Source of the DNA: Paracoccaceae bacterium
GTDB taxonomy: Bacteria; Pseudomonadota; Alphaproteobacteria; Rhodobacterales; Rhodobacteraceae
Reading direction: 5' to 3'
Assembly (NCBI GenBank): GCA_020628545.1
Contig: JAHDEX010000011.1
Coordinates: forward strand, 1-64,000
DNA: 64,000 nt
Position numbers and translations under genes: made by a program. The notes beneath the pieces were generated by a model that searched no databases, was not told the origin of the DNA, and saw only the letters and a program-made list of their open reading frames with translations. Shown here one piece after another: positions 38,635-48,264 of this stretch; within the stretch, counting starts at the first letter, position 1; each line of letters opens with the position of its first letter.

Positions 38635-39102
38635 GTGACCTCTCGCCGGGCAGCTCTTATTGGGCTGTTTTGTGTGGCAGGATGCGGTTTCACGCCAGCC
38701 TATGGACCTGGCGGTGCTGCGGGACGATGGCAGGATGCCGTTGCGGTCGACGCGCCGAGCACCGCTTTTGGCTTTCGCATGCGCCAGCGTTTGGTTGATA
38801 CGTTCGGCGTGGCCGACGTCCCGCGTTACACCTTGGCTGTCGTCTCGCGCACGGCGCCGGTTGCTGCGACAGTCACGGAAGCGGGCGACATTACAAGGAT
38901 CAATCTTACCGGGAATGCGCAATGGTCTTTGACGGATATTCAGACCGAGGCCGTTGTGCAGGAAGGCTTGGTTCAGACGTTCACCAGCTACTCCGCCACC
39001 GGATCGACCGTTGCGACGCAGGCTGCGGAAGGTGATGCACGAGATCGGCTTGCTGCTGCGTTGGCAGATTTGATTGTTCAACAGATGTTGACAGCCCCAT
39101 GA
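38635..39102 (+). CDS. lptE: LPS-assembly lipoprotein LptE-like
   Basis: Lipobox VAGCGFTPAYG; between leuS and holA. Confidence 0.85.
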   Translation: MTSRRAALIGLFCVAGCGFTPAYGPGGAAGRWQDAVAVDAPSTAFGFRMRQRLVDTFGVADVPRYTLAVVSRTAPVAATVTEAGDITRINLTGNAQWSLTDIQTEAVVQEGLVQTFTSYSATGSTVATQAAEGDARDRLAAALADLIVQQMLTAP

Positions 39103-40121
39103 AACTGACCGGTGCAGCGGCGCAAGGATATCTTCGTGCGCCGGACAAATCTCATAGCGGGGTCCTGATTTTTGGTGCTGACGCGATGCGCGTTGCGACG
39201 AAACGCCAAGAAGCCATCCTCGCACTTGTTGGGCCGAACGGTGATGAAGAAATGCGCCTGACGCGTATTGCGGCGGCTGATTTGCGTAAGGACCCTGCTT
39301 TGCTCACTGATGCGATCAAGGCTCAGGGGTTCTTTCCTGGGCATCGCGTTGCTTTTGTGGAAGATGCCACCGATGGGTTGTCAAAAGTGATCGATACAGC
39401 GCTGGCTGATTGGCAGGCGGGTGATGCGCAGGTTGTCGTGACAGCCGGTCAGCTGCCCGCGAAGTCTGCGCTGCGCAAGGTCTTTGAAGGGCACCAGAAC
39501 GCTGTTGGGATCGGCATCTATGATGATCCGCCTGGTCGCGATGAGATTGAACATCTTCTTCAAAGCGCCGGACTTCAGACCGGCAGCCAAGATGTAATGA
39601 ACCAGTTGTTTTCACTGGCGGCCAGTCTTGAGCCCGGTGACTTTCGCCAAACGGTCGAGAAGCTAGGGTTGTACAAGCGCGGCGACCATGAGCCGCTGAC
39701 TATCAGGGATATTCTGGCATGCGCGCCGCAATCGGCTGAGGTCGATGTGGATGACGTTTTGGAGGTTGTAGCGACGGGGCAGGCCGATCAGCTTGGTCCG
39801 GTCTTGCGCAATCTCTATGCCCAAGGCGTGGCACCCGTCACGCTGTGTATCGGCGCGATGCGGTACTTTCGTCAGCTTCACACCGTTGCCAGCGACCCGG
39901 GTGGTGCGTCTGCGGGGGCAGGGCGCTTGCGTCCGCCGGTTTTTGGGCCGCGTCGGGACAAGATTGTTCGACAGGCCAGTACATGGGGGCGGGATCGTCT
40001 TGAAAAGGCGCTTACGGCTTTGACGGATACTGATCTACAGATGCGATCTGCCGGCGCGACGCCCGATCAGGCATTGATGGAACGCGCGCTGATCCGCTTG
40101 GCCATGATGGCACGGCGCTAG
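39099..40121 (+). CDS. holA: DNA polymerase III delta subunit
   Basis: GVLIFGADAMRVATKRQEAILALVGPNGDEEMRLTRIAAADLRKDPALLTDAIKAQGFFPGHRVAFVEDATDG. Confidence 0.93.
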   Translation: MKLTGAAAQGYLRAPDKSHSGVLIFGADAMRVATKRQEAILALVGPNGDEEMRLTRIAAADLRKDPALLTDAIKAQGFFPGHRVAFVEDATDGLSKVIDTALADWQAGDAQVVVTAGQLPAKSALRKVFEGHQNAVGIGIYDDPPGRDEIEHLLQSAGLQTGSQDVMNQLFSLAASLEPGDFRQTVEKLGLYKRGDHEPLTIRDILACAPQSAEVDVDDVLEVVATGQADQLGPVLRNLYAQGVAPVTLCIGAMRYFRQLHTVASDPGGASAGAGRLRPPVFGPRRDKIVRQASTWGRDRLEKALTALTDTDLQMRSAGATPDQALMERALIRLAMMARR

Positions 40122-40136
40122 ACCTGCGCGACAAAG

Positions 40137-40166
40137 AAAAGGCGCGCCCAGAGGCGCGCCCGATTC
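40137..40166. terminator. Terminator hairpin between convergent holA and 66-aa protein gene
   Basis: AAAAGGCGCGCCCAGAGGCGCGCCCGATTC; the minus strand reads GGGCGCGCCTCTGGGCGCGCCTTTTC. Confidence 0.8.
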
Positions 40167-40188
40167 ACACTTCATTAAGCGCTATAGC

Positions 40189-40389
40189 TTAGAAAGAAGC
40201 AGAAGCTGCAACCAATGCGGCCAGAACGCCGAGCACGATGAAGCCGGAGTTGATGGAACCTGTTGGTGCTGGCTCGTCAACGATCACGACTGGTGCTTCA
40301 GGAATTACTGGGGCCAGGCCGCCAGCGTTTGCTGTTGCAGCTGTAGTGGACAGGATTGCAGCAGCAGCTACGATTTTCAAAGTACGCAT
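40189..40389 (-). CDS. 66-aa secreted/TM mini-protein, copy A
   Basis: MRTLKIVAAAAILSTTAATANAGGLAPVIPEAPVVIVDEPAPTGSINSGFIVLGVLAALVAASASF; RBS GGAGA upstream. Confidence 0.85.
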   Translation of the reverse strand: MRTLKIVAAAAILSTTAATANAGGLAPVIPEAPVVIVDEPAPTGSINSGFIVLGVLAALVAASASF

Positions 40390-40410
40390 AGGGGGTCTCC
40401 TTAAATGGTG

Positions 40411-40436
40411 AAGGGGCTAGCAGCGGCCAGCCCCTT
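40411..40436 (-). promoter_or_regulatory. Intercistronic hairpin between the two 66-aa genes
   Basis: AAGGGGCTAGCAGCGGCCAGCCCCTT; strong stem without U-tract. Confidence 0.6.
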
Positions 40437-40457
40437 AATAATTCGTCTAATCAGAGA

Positions 40458-40658
40458 TTAGAAGGATGCGGAAGCCGCAACCAGAGCAGCCAGAACGCCG
40501 AGCACGATGAAGCCGGAGTTGATGGAACCTGTTGGCTCTGGTGTGTCAACGATGACAACAGGAGCTTCAGGGATCACTGGGGCCAGGCCACCAGCGTTTG
40601 CAGCAGCACCGGCTACTGCGATTGCAGCTGCGGCAGCGAGAGTAGTTGTGAGGCGCAT
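40458..40658 (-). CDS. 66-aa secreted/TM mini-protein, copy B
   Basis: MRLTTTLAAAAAIAVAGAAANAGGLAPVIPEAPVVIVDTPEPTGSINSGFIVLGVLAALVAASASF. Confidence 0.85.
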   Translation of the reverse strand: MRLTTTLAAAAAIAVAGAAANAGGLAPVIPEAPVVIVDTPEPTGSINSGFIVLGVLAALVAASASF

Positions 40659-40843
40659 GTCGGTACTCCAATTAATGCACTTGTTTTTGGACGATCACGG
40701 ATTTTCTACTCACCGCCATCGTGTAAAACAAGTGATTAAATCAGAACATGATGTGACCCAAGTCATTCTTGCGCCGTATGATTTTCTTTCTTGCGGGCCT
40801 TGGAACGGCAGATTTCCGCGATTTTTCCGATCGATATACCTGC

Positions 40844-40870
40844 AAACCCTGAATTTTCTGGGTTTTTTGC
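40844..40870 (+). terminator. Orphan terminator-like hairpin in intergenic region
   Basis: AAACCCTGAATTTTCTGGGTTTTTTGC on +, with no + strand gene directly upstream. Confidence 0.35.
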
Positions 40871-41099
40871 TGCTTTCCTTGTCTTCTGAGCGTTGCTGTA
40901 CCGCTGACAACCCCTCATTCTGAGGCCGGATTGTTTCCGACAAAAGCTTCGGACCGATGCGATGGCGCAACAGTTTGGACATGACTCGTGCACCAAAAAC
41001 GAGCGAAAGTTGGCCAAAAACCGCTGAAATGTACCAAGTTTTTGCAACAAATGATGAATCGCAACCGGGGATTGTACGCAATCGATGCGAGTCACTTTG

Positions 41100-42275
41100 C
41101 TATTTTGATTTCTTGAGCCAGCCCAATGCCCCGACACCTGCAGCATGCCCCATCGCGAGGCATCCGGTGATCAGATACCCGCCGGTCGGTGCTTCCCAAT
41201 CCAACATCTCGCCAGCGGCAAAGACACCTGGATGTGCGCGCAGCATGAAATGATCGTCAATAGCAGCCCACCGCAGCCCACCTGCAGTTGAGATCGCGCC
41301 ATCCATCGGAAGTGGACCTGAATGATGTGCGCGAAGCGACTTGACGGATGAGATGACTTTCGCGGTATCTGAGATGTCCTGCAAATCGCCCCATTCATTG
41401 ATCAAGGCTATTTTCGCGGGGGATAGGCGGAGGGTCTTCTGGAGGACTTCTTTCCGCGAATATTTCGCTGGTCGCTTTGCAAGTTTTTCACGCAAGTCTG
41501 GTGGATCAACATCCGGTAGAAGGTCGATGTGGAGGTTTGCACCATCCCTGACCGCGGCGCTGACACTGTAGATGCCGCCGCCTTCCATGCCGCGTGATGT
41601 GATCACCCACTCGCCGCGCGAAACGAGCTCTCCCGCTCTCAGTCTTGTCCCTTTCACTGGCGTTCCAAAGTAGCGTTCCATATGACTGCTCCACTCGACC
41701 ATGAAGCCGCAATTCGCGGGGGTAAAGGGGGCGGTGTCCGGGAGGAATTCCGCCCAAGCGCCATCCGATCCCAGTCGGGGCCAACTTTTTCCGCCGACCG
41801 CAAGTATGACCGCGTCCGCCTCAATGACGCGTTTGCCATCTGGCGTCGCGAAGACCGGCTTGCCGCCATCCCACCCGGTCCAGTGCCAGCGCCTTTGGAA
41901 AGTCACGCCGGCGTTGTCCAACCTTGCGAGCCAGGCTCTCAAGAGCGGCGAGGCTTTCATCACATCCGGAAAGACACGCCCGGTCGACCCAGTGAAAACT
42001 GTTTGTCCCAAACTGCGCGCCCAGCTTTGCACTTTGGCAGGATCAAATTCCCAGATCGCATCCTTGGCGTGCTGGGGGATGTCGCCAAATGCCGCAAGAA
42101 AAAGGTCTGTTGGTTCGTCTTTGGTAAGGTTGAGGCCAGACTTACCCGCCATCAGAAATTTGCGCCCGACAGAGGGCATCTGATCGGCAACTGTTACCGC
42201 GTGTCCCGCTTGCGACACGACATCCGCGGCCATCAGCCCTGCTGGCCCGCCGCCAATCACAAGCGCGTGGCTCAT
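41100..42275 (-). CDS. HI0933-like NAD(P)/FAD-dependent flavoprotein
   Basis: ALVIGGGPAGLMAADVVSQAGHAVTVADQMPSVGRKFLMAGKSGLNLT; C-terminal GVFAAGEMLDWEAPTGGYLITGCLAMG. Confidence 0.93.
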   Translation of the reverse strand: MSHALVIGGGPAGLMAADVVSQAGHAVTVADQMPSVGRKFLMAGKSGLNLTKDEPTDLFLAAFGDIPQHAKDAIWEFDPAKVQSWARSLGQTVFTGSTGRVFPDVMKASPLLRAWLARLDNAGVTFQRRWHWTGWDGGKPVFATPDGKRVIEADAVILAVGGKSWPRLGSDGAWAEFLPDTAPFTPANCGFMVEWSSHMERYFGTPVKGTRLRAGELVSRGEWVITSRGMEGGGIYSVSAAVRDGANLHIDLLPDVDPPDLREKLAKRPAKYSRKEVLQKTLRLSPAKIALINEWGDLQDISDTAKVISSVKSLRAHHSGPLPMDGAISTAGGLRWAAIDDHFMLRAHPGVFAAGEMLDWEAPTGGYLITGCLAMGHAAGVGALGWLKKSK

Positions 42276-43579
42276 GCAGGAAGGGTGCCTTTTACTTCGA
42301 CCACGCGATGCGGATATGGGATTTCGATATCGTGCTTTTTTAGTGCGTTCCAGATGATGAAGAGAACATCGGAGGTGTATTTGTTCTTGCCGTCATCGAT
42401 CCCTTCGACCCAAAATTCGACCGCGAAATCAATGCCGGAGTCGCCGAAACCGCGCAATTCGCAGTCTGGGGGCTCCGGCGATTGCAAGACACCTGGGTGC
42501 GTGCTCACGGCCCTTTCGATGATGTCCGGGATAATGTTGATGTCAGTGTCATAGCTGACGGAAAATTCTGCCTCCAGGCGGTTTGCCGACCCCTGATCAG
42601 AGTAGTTGACGACACGAGTTGTTATGAAATCTTCATTCGGGACAACGATCCAGCGACCATCAAATGTCTCAAGAAAGGTCGCGCGGGCGGTCATCTTGAT
42701 AATTGTGCCAGCTTCTCCTCCGTCGAGTTCCACATAATCACCGACAGTGGCCTGTCCTTCCAAAAGGAGGATCACACCAGAAATGAAGTTTGACGCGATT
42801 TTCTGAAGGCCAAAGCCAAGGCCGACACCAATCGCCCCCCCGAGAACGGCAAGTGTGCTGAGGTTGATGCCCATGATGTTCATCAACAGCAGGAACGCGA
42901 CACCAAAGATCGTAAATTCAGCAGCTTTTGCCGTGAGTTGGCGGATGGCAGGCCGCATTTCCTGTTTTTCGATGAATGTTGTCGACTGGCCATTCGACCA
43001 TTGCCCGAGCCAGAACAACAGAGAACCGGCAATGATCCCGCGGACGAGCGCCAAGGCGCTAAAGCTGATGTTGCCGATGTTGACTTGTGCGGCAGCAAGA
43101 CCTGCGATGGCAGGGTCGAGTAAGCCCAGCGCGTAGAGCGCGCCTGCCGGGATCAGGACGAATTTTCCCAAAAGCGCAAGGAACGGATCTGTCAGAATGT
43201 CGCGCGCAAATGCGCGGATAGCGAGGAACAGAAACACGCGTTTGCCGAAGGCAATCACGGGGCCGGAACCAAACATCGCGGTCACTGCCGCCTCGCCCAT
43301 TGCGGTGAAAGCGTAGGCCAGCAACGGCATCAAAAGTGGGAGAAACTGCAGCGTGAACCGCCGCGCTGTGGCGAAAATGCTTTCGTTCTCGGGCGCCGGC
43401 GTCAGCACGCTTCCGATCTTTGGTGTAACAATGCGATTGACAAGCCGTGCAAGAAGATACGCTGCGACCAGAAGGGCGAATTGGGACCACGCGGCAGGGG
43501 ACAGCACCCAGTTCATGGCAATGTCTAATCCAAGGTCGAGATAGACCAATGCCTGATCAAGCAAAGCCTGTGGATCCAT
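42272..43579 (-). CDS. MscS-family mechanosensitive ion channel
   Basis: LSTLAVLGGAIGVGLGFGLQKIASNFISGVILLLEGQATVGDYVEL. Confidence 0.93.
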   Translation of the reverse strand: MDPQALLDQALVYLDLGLDIAMNWVLSPAAWSQFALLVAAYLLARLVNRIVTPKIGSVLTPAPENESIFATARRFTLQFLPLLMPLLAYAFTAMGEAAVTAMFGSGPVIAFGKRVFLFLAIRAFARDILTDPFLALLGKFVLIPAGALYALGLLDPAIAGLAAAQVNIGNISFSALALVRGIIAGSLLFWLGQWSNGQSTTFIEKQEMRPAIRQLTAKAAEFTIFGVAFLLLMNIMGINLSTLAVLGGAIGVGLGFGLQKIASNFISGVILLLEGQATVGDYVELDGGEAGTIIKMTARATFLETFDGRWIVVPNEDFITTRVVNYSDQGSANRLEAEFSVSYDTDINIIPDIIERAVSTHPGVLQSPEPPDCELRGFGDSGIDFAVEFWVEGIDDGKNKYTSDVLFIIWNALKKHDIEIPYPHRVVEVKGTLPA

Positions 43580-43630
43580 ATTTGCCCCCGCCGGATAACG
43601 TTTTCGGTGTCCTACGCGAAATCAGGTCGA

Positions 43631-44242
43631 TCAGACAGCATTTTTGATGGTTTTCACGTGCGAAAGGTTGGCAGTTTGCATTGTGTTCGCCAATGCATGC
43701 GCGCGGTGCATAAGTTGCTCGGTTTGCTGGATTTCATCGAACAATCCCCACGCGAGTGCGGTCTCGGCCGCGACCTTTTCGCCTGCAAGAAGAATCATCT
43801 TTGTGCGTGCGGGGCCGATGAGTTTGGCCATGCGCCCGGGATCAGACGGTTGGGGCAGCACCCCGACGCGCATCACAGGATAGAACGCCTTTGCATGAGG
43901 GGTCGCAATGCGCAGATCACACGCGAGCATCATACCCATTGCGCCACCCGCGACCGTCCCGTTCAGTGCCGCGATTGTTAGACCGTTGATCCGGATGATG
44001 TTCGCGGAGATTTGCTCCCACGCGGGGTGGGTTGCGAGGTTTTCAACATCCTCCAGATCTGCGCCAGCGCTAAAGATTTTTCCGCTGCCCGTCAGAATGA
44101 GTGCGCGTGCGTCGCGTGCCTCTTCTGTGATCTTGGCAAGCCGGTCGAGCATGACGCCGGTCAATGCATTCGCTTTGTCAGGACGGTTGAGCGTAACGGT
44201 CCAGATGTCCCCGTCTTTGGCGACCCGTATGCTTTCGGTCAT
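43631..44242 (-). CDS. Enoyl-CoA hydratase/isomerase family protein
   Basis: VTLNRPDKANALTGVMLDRL...LTGSGKIFSAGADL...AALNGTVAGGAMGMMLACDLRIA. Confidence 0.92.
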   Translation of the reverse strand: MTESIRVAKDGDIWTVTLNRPDKANALTGVMLDRLAKITEEARDARALILTGSGKIFSAGADLEDVENLATHPAWEQISANIIRINGLTIAALNGTVAGGAMGMMLACDLRIATPHAKAFYPVMRVGVLPQPSDPGRMAKLIGPARTKMILLAGEKVAAETALAWGLFDEIQQTEQLMHRAHALANTMQTANLSHVKTIKNAV

Positions 44243-44997
44243 ATGAGCCCCACGGCCTTCCGAATGCTTTCGTCGCGAAGGGAAACATCGTCTCCGAGAT
44301 GGTCATCTGCGGCAGGGGTGCACATCCACATCAGTGCTTGGGCAGGCCATTCAGGCGGAATATGATCAGACCAGTCGAGTTGGCTGACAGGGTTGATCCC
44401 GGACGCCTTGATGTCGCGCTGCATCTGCGTCGCGACTGTGCCCGGTGATAGGCCCAACACTCGGACGCCCTTGTCACGATTTTCTTTATCCGCGACGCGC
44501 GTCAACATGTATGCGCCCGCTTTCGCAGAACAATATGCGGACCAACCTTCCACCGGGCCATGCGCTGCGCCGGACGAGATGGTGATGATGGTTCCGTGCC
44601 CTTGCGCGATCATCGGTGGAAGTGCGGCGCGCATGCCGTAGAAAACACCTTTCAGGTTCACGTCGATGGTTCTGCCGTAGGCCTCGGCATCGGTTTCCGC
44701 GAGGTGCGAGATAGGGTCGATCATTCCGGCGTTGCCGATGAAAATATCCATACTTCCAATGCGCTCGATAGTCTGGTCGACAACCGATTGGATCGCACCT
44801 GGGCCAGAGACGTCGCAGGGCAGGGCGAGCGCTTTGTCGCCAAGTTCTGCCGCCAGCGCATTCAGCGCATCAGTACTGCGCGCGGTCAGGACAACATTGG
44901 CTCCGGCGGCGGCGAAAGCCCGCGCGGCGGCTTCACCGATGCCGCGGCTTGCGCCGGTGATCACAACTGTCTTCTCCTTAAAAGTAAGATTCACCAC
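44239..44997 (-). CDS. Short-chain dehydrogenase/reductase
   Basis: VVITGASRGIGEAAARAFAAAGANVVLTAR; YCSAK catalytic motif. Confidence 0.93.
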   Translation of the reverse strand: MVNLTFKEKTVVITGASRGIGEAAARAFAAAGANVVLTARSTDALNALAAELGDKALALPCDVSGPGAIQSVVDQTIERIGSMDIFIGNAGMIDPISHLAETDAEAYGRTIDVNLKGVFYGMRAALPPMIAQGHGTIITISSGAAHGPVEGWSAYCSAKAGAYMLTRVADKENRDKGVRVLGLSPGTVATQMQRDIKASGINPVSQLDWSDHIPPEWPAQALMWMCTPAADDHLGDDVSLRDESIRKAVGLI

Positions 44998-45093
44998 ACT
45001 ATTTCCTCAATTTATTGGTGTTGTCCCGCGCAAGGACAGGATTCCCGACCTTGACCCGGGCTGCAACCCGTTGGACTGTCCGTCCGAAAATTA

Positions 45094-46605
45094 ATGAAAG
45101 GTGTTCTCATGACCTCCCAATTTGCCCTTCGAAGCGCGGTTTGTGCCGCTGCATTGTTGTCTGCTAGCGCAGCCCTTGCCGATGTCACCGCAGCTGAGGT
45201 TTGGGACAACTGGAAGGCGAATCTGTCGCTTTACGGCGCTGATGGCGTGTCGATTGGCAGCGAGGACGTCAGTGGTGGCACAGTGACTGTGTCGGACCTG
45301 ATTCTGACGATGACCGATGAGGATGTCACGATCACGACATCGGTCGGCACGCTCGTGTTTGAAGAGCAGGGCGATGGTACAGTTGCGGTGACGATGCCCG
45401 AAAGCTACCCCATCGAAATTGTCGATCCAGGTGAAGGTGTCGATGTCTCGCTTCTGCTGACGCAAGACAACATGAACATGATCGTCAGTGGCGAGCCGGA
45501 CGCGATGAATTACGACTTCACCGCAGACAGCTACGAATTTCGCGTGGCTGACATCCGGAGTGATGAAAACTTCGACGGTGATATTGTCATGACGGCTCAG
45601 GGCCTTTCGGGGTCTTATCAGACAGACATCTCCGACGGATTGAACACTAGCTTTGCAATGGCGGCGTCGTCGCTTGATGTTCTGGTTGATGTGAAGGAAC
45701 CGGGCGGCGACGGCTATGTCGTTCTGAGCGGTCAGATGGCTGATCTTGTCACGGACGGCACAATCATGCTGCCGGAAGGGGCCGATCTGAACGATCCGGA
45801 CTCATTCGCAGGTGATTTTACCTTTGATACAGACACCAGCTTTGGCCAGACCGGGTTTGTTTTTGACGTTGATGCCGACGGTGATGCGGCAAAAGGCAGC
45901 TTTCAGGCGGCCAGCCTTGGTGTGAATGCAAGCTTGTCGCCCGACGGGATCCTCTACGAAACTGACCTAAGCAGCGCCGCAATAGATGTAACGGCCGCTG
46001 CCATGCCAATTCCTGTTCAGATTTCGATGGCCGGTTTGTCGAACAGGTTTGAAATGCCCACGTCGGCAAGTGAAGAACCTGCGCCGTTTGGATATCGCCT
46101 CGCGCTGCTTGATCTAGTTGTCAACGATGAGATCTGGGCGATGGGTGACCCGGCAGGCGCACTACCGCGGGATCCGGCGAGCATTATTCTTGATGTGTCG
46201 GGCATGGCGACGTTGTTCTTTGACCTGCTTGATCCAGAGCAGGAAGCTGCGATTGCCCAGGCCGGTGTGCCGGGCGAACTGATCTCATTCGCTGTGAATG
46301 AGATTCTGGTGTCCGCTGTCGGGACTGAGATTACGGCAAACGGAGACTTCACCTTTGACAATACCGATCTCGAAACATTCGATGGGCTTCCCCGTCCGAT
46401 GGGCGAGCTGAACATCAGTATTGCTGGCGCGAACGCGCTGATTGATACGCTCGTCAGCATGGGACTGTTGCCGCAAGAGCAGGCCACCATGGGTCGTATG
46501 ATGATGGGCATGTTCACGCAGCCTGCCGGGGATGACGTGCTTTCGTCCAAAATTGAGATCAATGAACAGGGCCATGTGCTGGCCAATGGTCAGCGTATCC
46601 AGTAA
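45094..46605 (+). CDS. DUF2125-family protein, paralogue 1
   Basis: Signal peptide plus ADVTAAEVWDNWKANLSLYGADGV; C-terminal GANALIDTLVSMGLLPQEQATMGRMMMGMF...NGQRIQ. Confidence 0.85.
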   Translation: MKGVLMTSQFALRSAVCAAALLSASAALADVTAAEVWDNWKANLSLYGADGVSIGSEDVSGGTVTVSDLILTMTDEDVTITTSVGTLVFEEQGDGTVAVTMPESYPIEIVDPGEGVDVSLLLTQDNMNMIVSGEPDAMNYDFTADSYEFRVADIRSDENFDGDIVMTAQGLSGSYQTDISDGLNTSFAMAASSLDVLVDVKEPGGDGYVVLSGQMADLVTDGTIMLPEGADLNDPDSFAGDFTFDTDTSFGQTGFVFDVDADGDAAKGSFQAASLGVNASLSPDGILYETDLSSAAIDVTAAAMPIPVQISMAGLSNRFEMPTSASEEPAPFGYRLALLDLVVNDEIWAMGDPAGALPRDPASIILDVSGMATLFFDLLDPEQEAAIAQAGVPGELISFAVNEILVSAVGTEITANGDFTFDNTDLETFDGLPRPMGELNISIAGANALIDTLVSMGLLPQEQATMGRMMMGMFTQPAGDDVLSSKIEINEQGHVLANGQRIQ

Positions 46606-46620
46606 TCTATTCACAACATG

Positions 46621-46655
46621 GGGGCGCGGCAGAGTATGGCCGCGCCCTTTTCTAT
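46621..46655 (+). terminator. Rho-independent terminator between the DUF2125 paralogues
   Basis: GGGGCGCGGCAGAGTATGGCCGCGCCCTTTTC. Confidence 0.85.
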
Positions 46656-46672
46656 TCAAAGCTGAGGAATTC

Positions 46673-48199
46673 ATGATGCTTTCATTCCGTCTTCTTGGTT
46701 CAACGTCCGCTGCCGCCGTGCTGTTGGCGGCGCAACCCGCCTTCGCAGACGTCACCGGCCCTGATGTGTGGGCGGCATACATTAGCTTCTATGAAGCAAC
46801 CGGGGCGCAGGTGATCGGCGATGTCACAACGACAGGCACCGAAACCGTCGTATCTGATCCCGCATTGCTGTATCGGTTCCCTTTTGGGATCGCGACAGTG
46901 CGCATGGGCATCCCCGAAATGCGTTTGACCGATCAATCCGATGGGACAGTAACGCTTGCCTATCGAGACACTTTTGATGTCACGATTGATGTCGATGTGC
47001 CCGACCAAGGGTCAGGATCCGGCGTCTTTAGTGTGACCCAGTCAGGTTTCACAAGCACTGTCAGTGGTGATCCCGATGCGATGAGCATCACGTACGCAGC
47101 CGACACAATGGCGCTCGAGGTCAAGGAAGTTACCCTGGATGGGGAGCCATTTGACGTGCAAGGCAAGCTCCTGTCTGAGGGGTACAGCGGCACCTCGACT
47201 ATGGCGCTGGGTGAAGAGCTGATTACTGTCACAAGCGATCAAAGCATTGGCGCGGCGGAGCTTGCCTACATCATGACGTCCCCGTTTGGCGACGTGACTT
47301 CACAGACGGGAACATACGCGCCGTCCTCCTATCAGTCGGAAATGGCGTTACCCGCCGGCGGCAGCAGCCTGTTTACGCTTTCGCAGACTTTGCGAGATGG
47401 TGCGTTCGTGCAGGTCGCTTCGAAGACTGAAGGAAGCACGACAGAAAGCGTCTCGTCCATTGATGGTGATGTCTTTTATGAGGACAAGGTCACAACCGGA
47501 CCGGCGCAGACGGATATGCGTATTGATGCTTCGGGTGTGAAGATCTCTGGCGAAGCAGGGGCGAGCAACTTCCGCGTTAATGCCGTGGACATGGCCCCGT
47601 TCCCGCTTGAAGGTGGCATCGAATCTGTCAGCGCAAACTATGCGTTTCCCCTTTTGCCGAGCGAAGACCCACAAGAAATTGTCTTCAAGATGGGATTGAA
47701 AAACCTGAGTGTCAGTGAAGAGCTTTGGGCATTGGTTGATCCGACAGCCGCCTTGCCGCGTGATCCAGCTTCATTGAACATCGACCTCTTGGCGAGTGTA
47801 ATTTCCGAAATCGACTGGCTTGATTTTGCAAACCTTGAAGCGCAACTGGATCAGCCAATTCCGCCTATCTCGCTTGAACGCCTGATGATCAATGACGTCT
47901 CGGTCAGCGCGGTTGGTGCAGCGGCTGAGGCGAACGGGACGTTTACGCTCGACTTCGATGACCTGGACACGTTTGACGGTTTCCCGCGGCCCGAAGGCGA
48001 AGGGTATCTGGCGGTTACCGGTGCGAATGCTTTGATCGACCGTCTGACGACCATGGGGCTGATCGGGCCAGAAGAAGCCGGAATGGCCCGCCTTGGCATG
48101 GGCTTTATCGCGCGTGCGACCGGTGACGATGCTTTTGAAACCGCCGTTGAGATCAATGAGGCGGGTGAGGTCTATGTGAACGGTCAACGGATGCGTTGA
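46673..48199 (+). CDS. DUF2125-family protein, paralogue 2
   Basis: MMLSFRLLGSTSAAAVLLAAQPAFADVTGPDVWAAYISFYEATGAQV; C-terminal GANALIDRLTTMGLIGPEEAGMARLGMGF...VNGQRMR. Confidence 0.85.
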   Translation: MMLSFRLLGSTSAAAVLLAAQPAFADVTGPDVWAAYISFYEATGAQVIGDVTTTGTETVVSDPALLYRFPFGIATVRMGIPEMRLTDQSDGTVTLAYRDTFDVTIDVDVPDQGSGSGVFSVTQSGFTSTVSGDPDAMSITYAADTMALEVKEVTLDGEPFDVQGKLLSEGYSGTSTMALGEELITVTSDQSIGAAELAYIMTSPFGDVTSQTGTYAPSSYQSEMALPAGGSSLFTLSQTLRDGAFVQVASKTEGSTTESVSSIDGDVFYEDKVTTGPAQTDMRIDASGVKISGEAGASNFRVNAVDMAPFPLEGGIESVSANYAFPLLPSEDPQEIVFKMGLKNLSVSEELWALVDPTAALPRDPASLNIDLLASVISEIDWLDFANLEAQLDQPIPPISLERLMINDVSVSAVGAAAEANGTFTLDFDDLDTFDGFPRPEGEGYLAVTGANALIDRLTTMGLIGPEEAGMARLGMGFIARATGDDAFETAVEINEAGEVYVNGQRMR

Positions 48200-48264
48200 C
48201 ACCCCTTGCGGCGGGTCCGCCCGCCGCATACCTCTGCGACATCGTTTCTCAACCCGGAGCCGCC

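Noticed and set aside
40710-41146. Overlapping 123-aa and 127-aa minus-strand ORFs in the intergenic region
   Set aside because: No RBS, Arg/Lys/Ser-rich shadow-like composition, mutually overlapping; region treated as non-coding.
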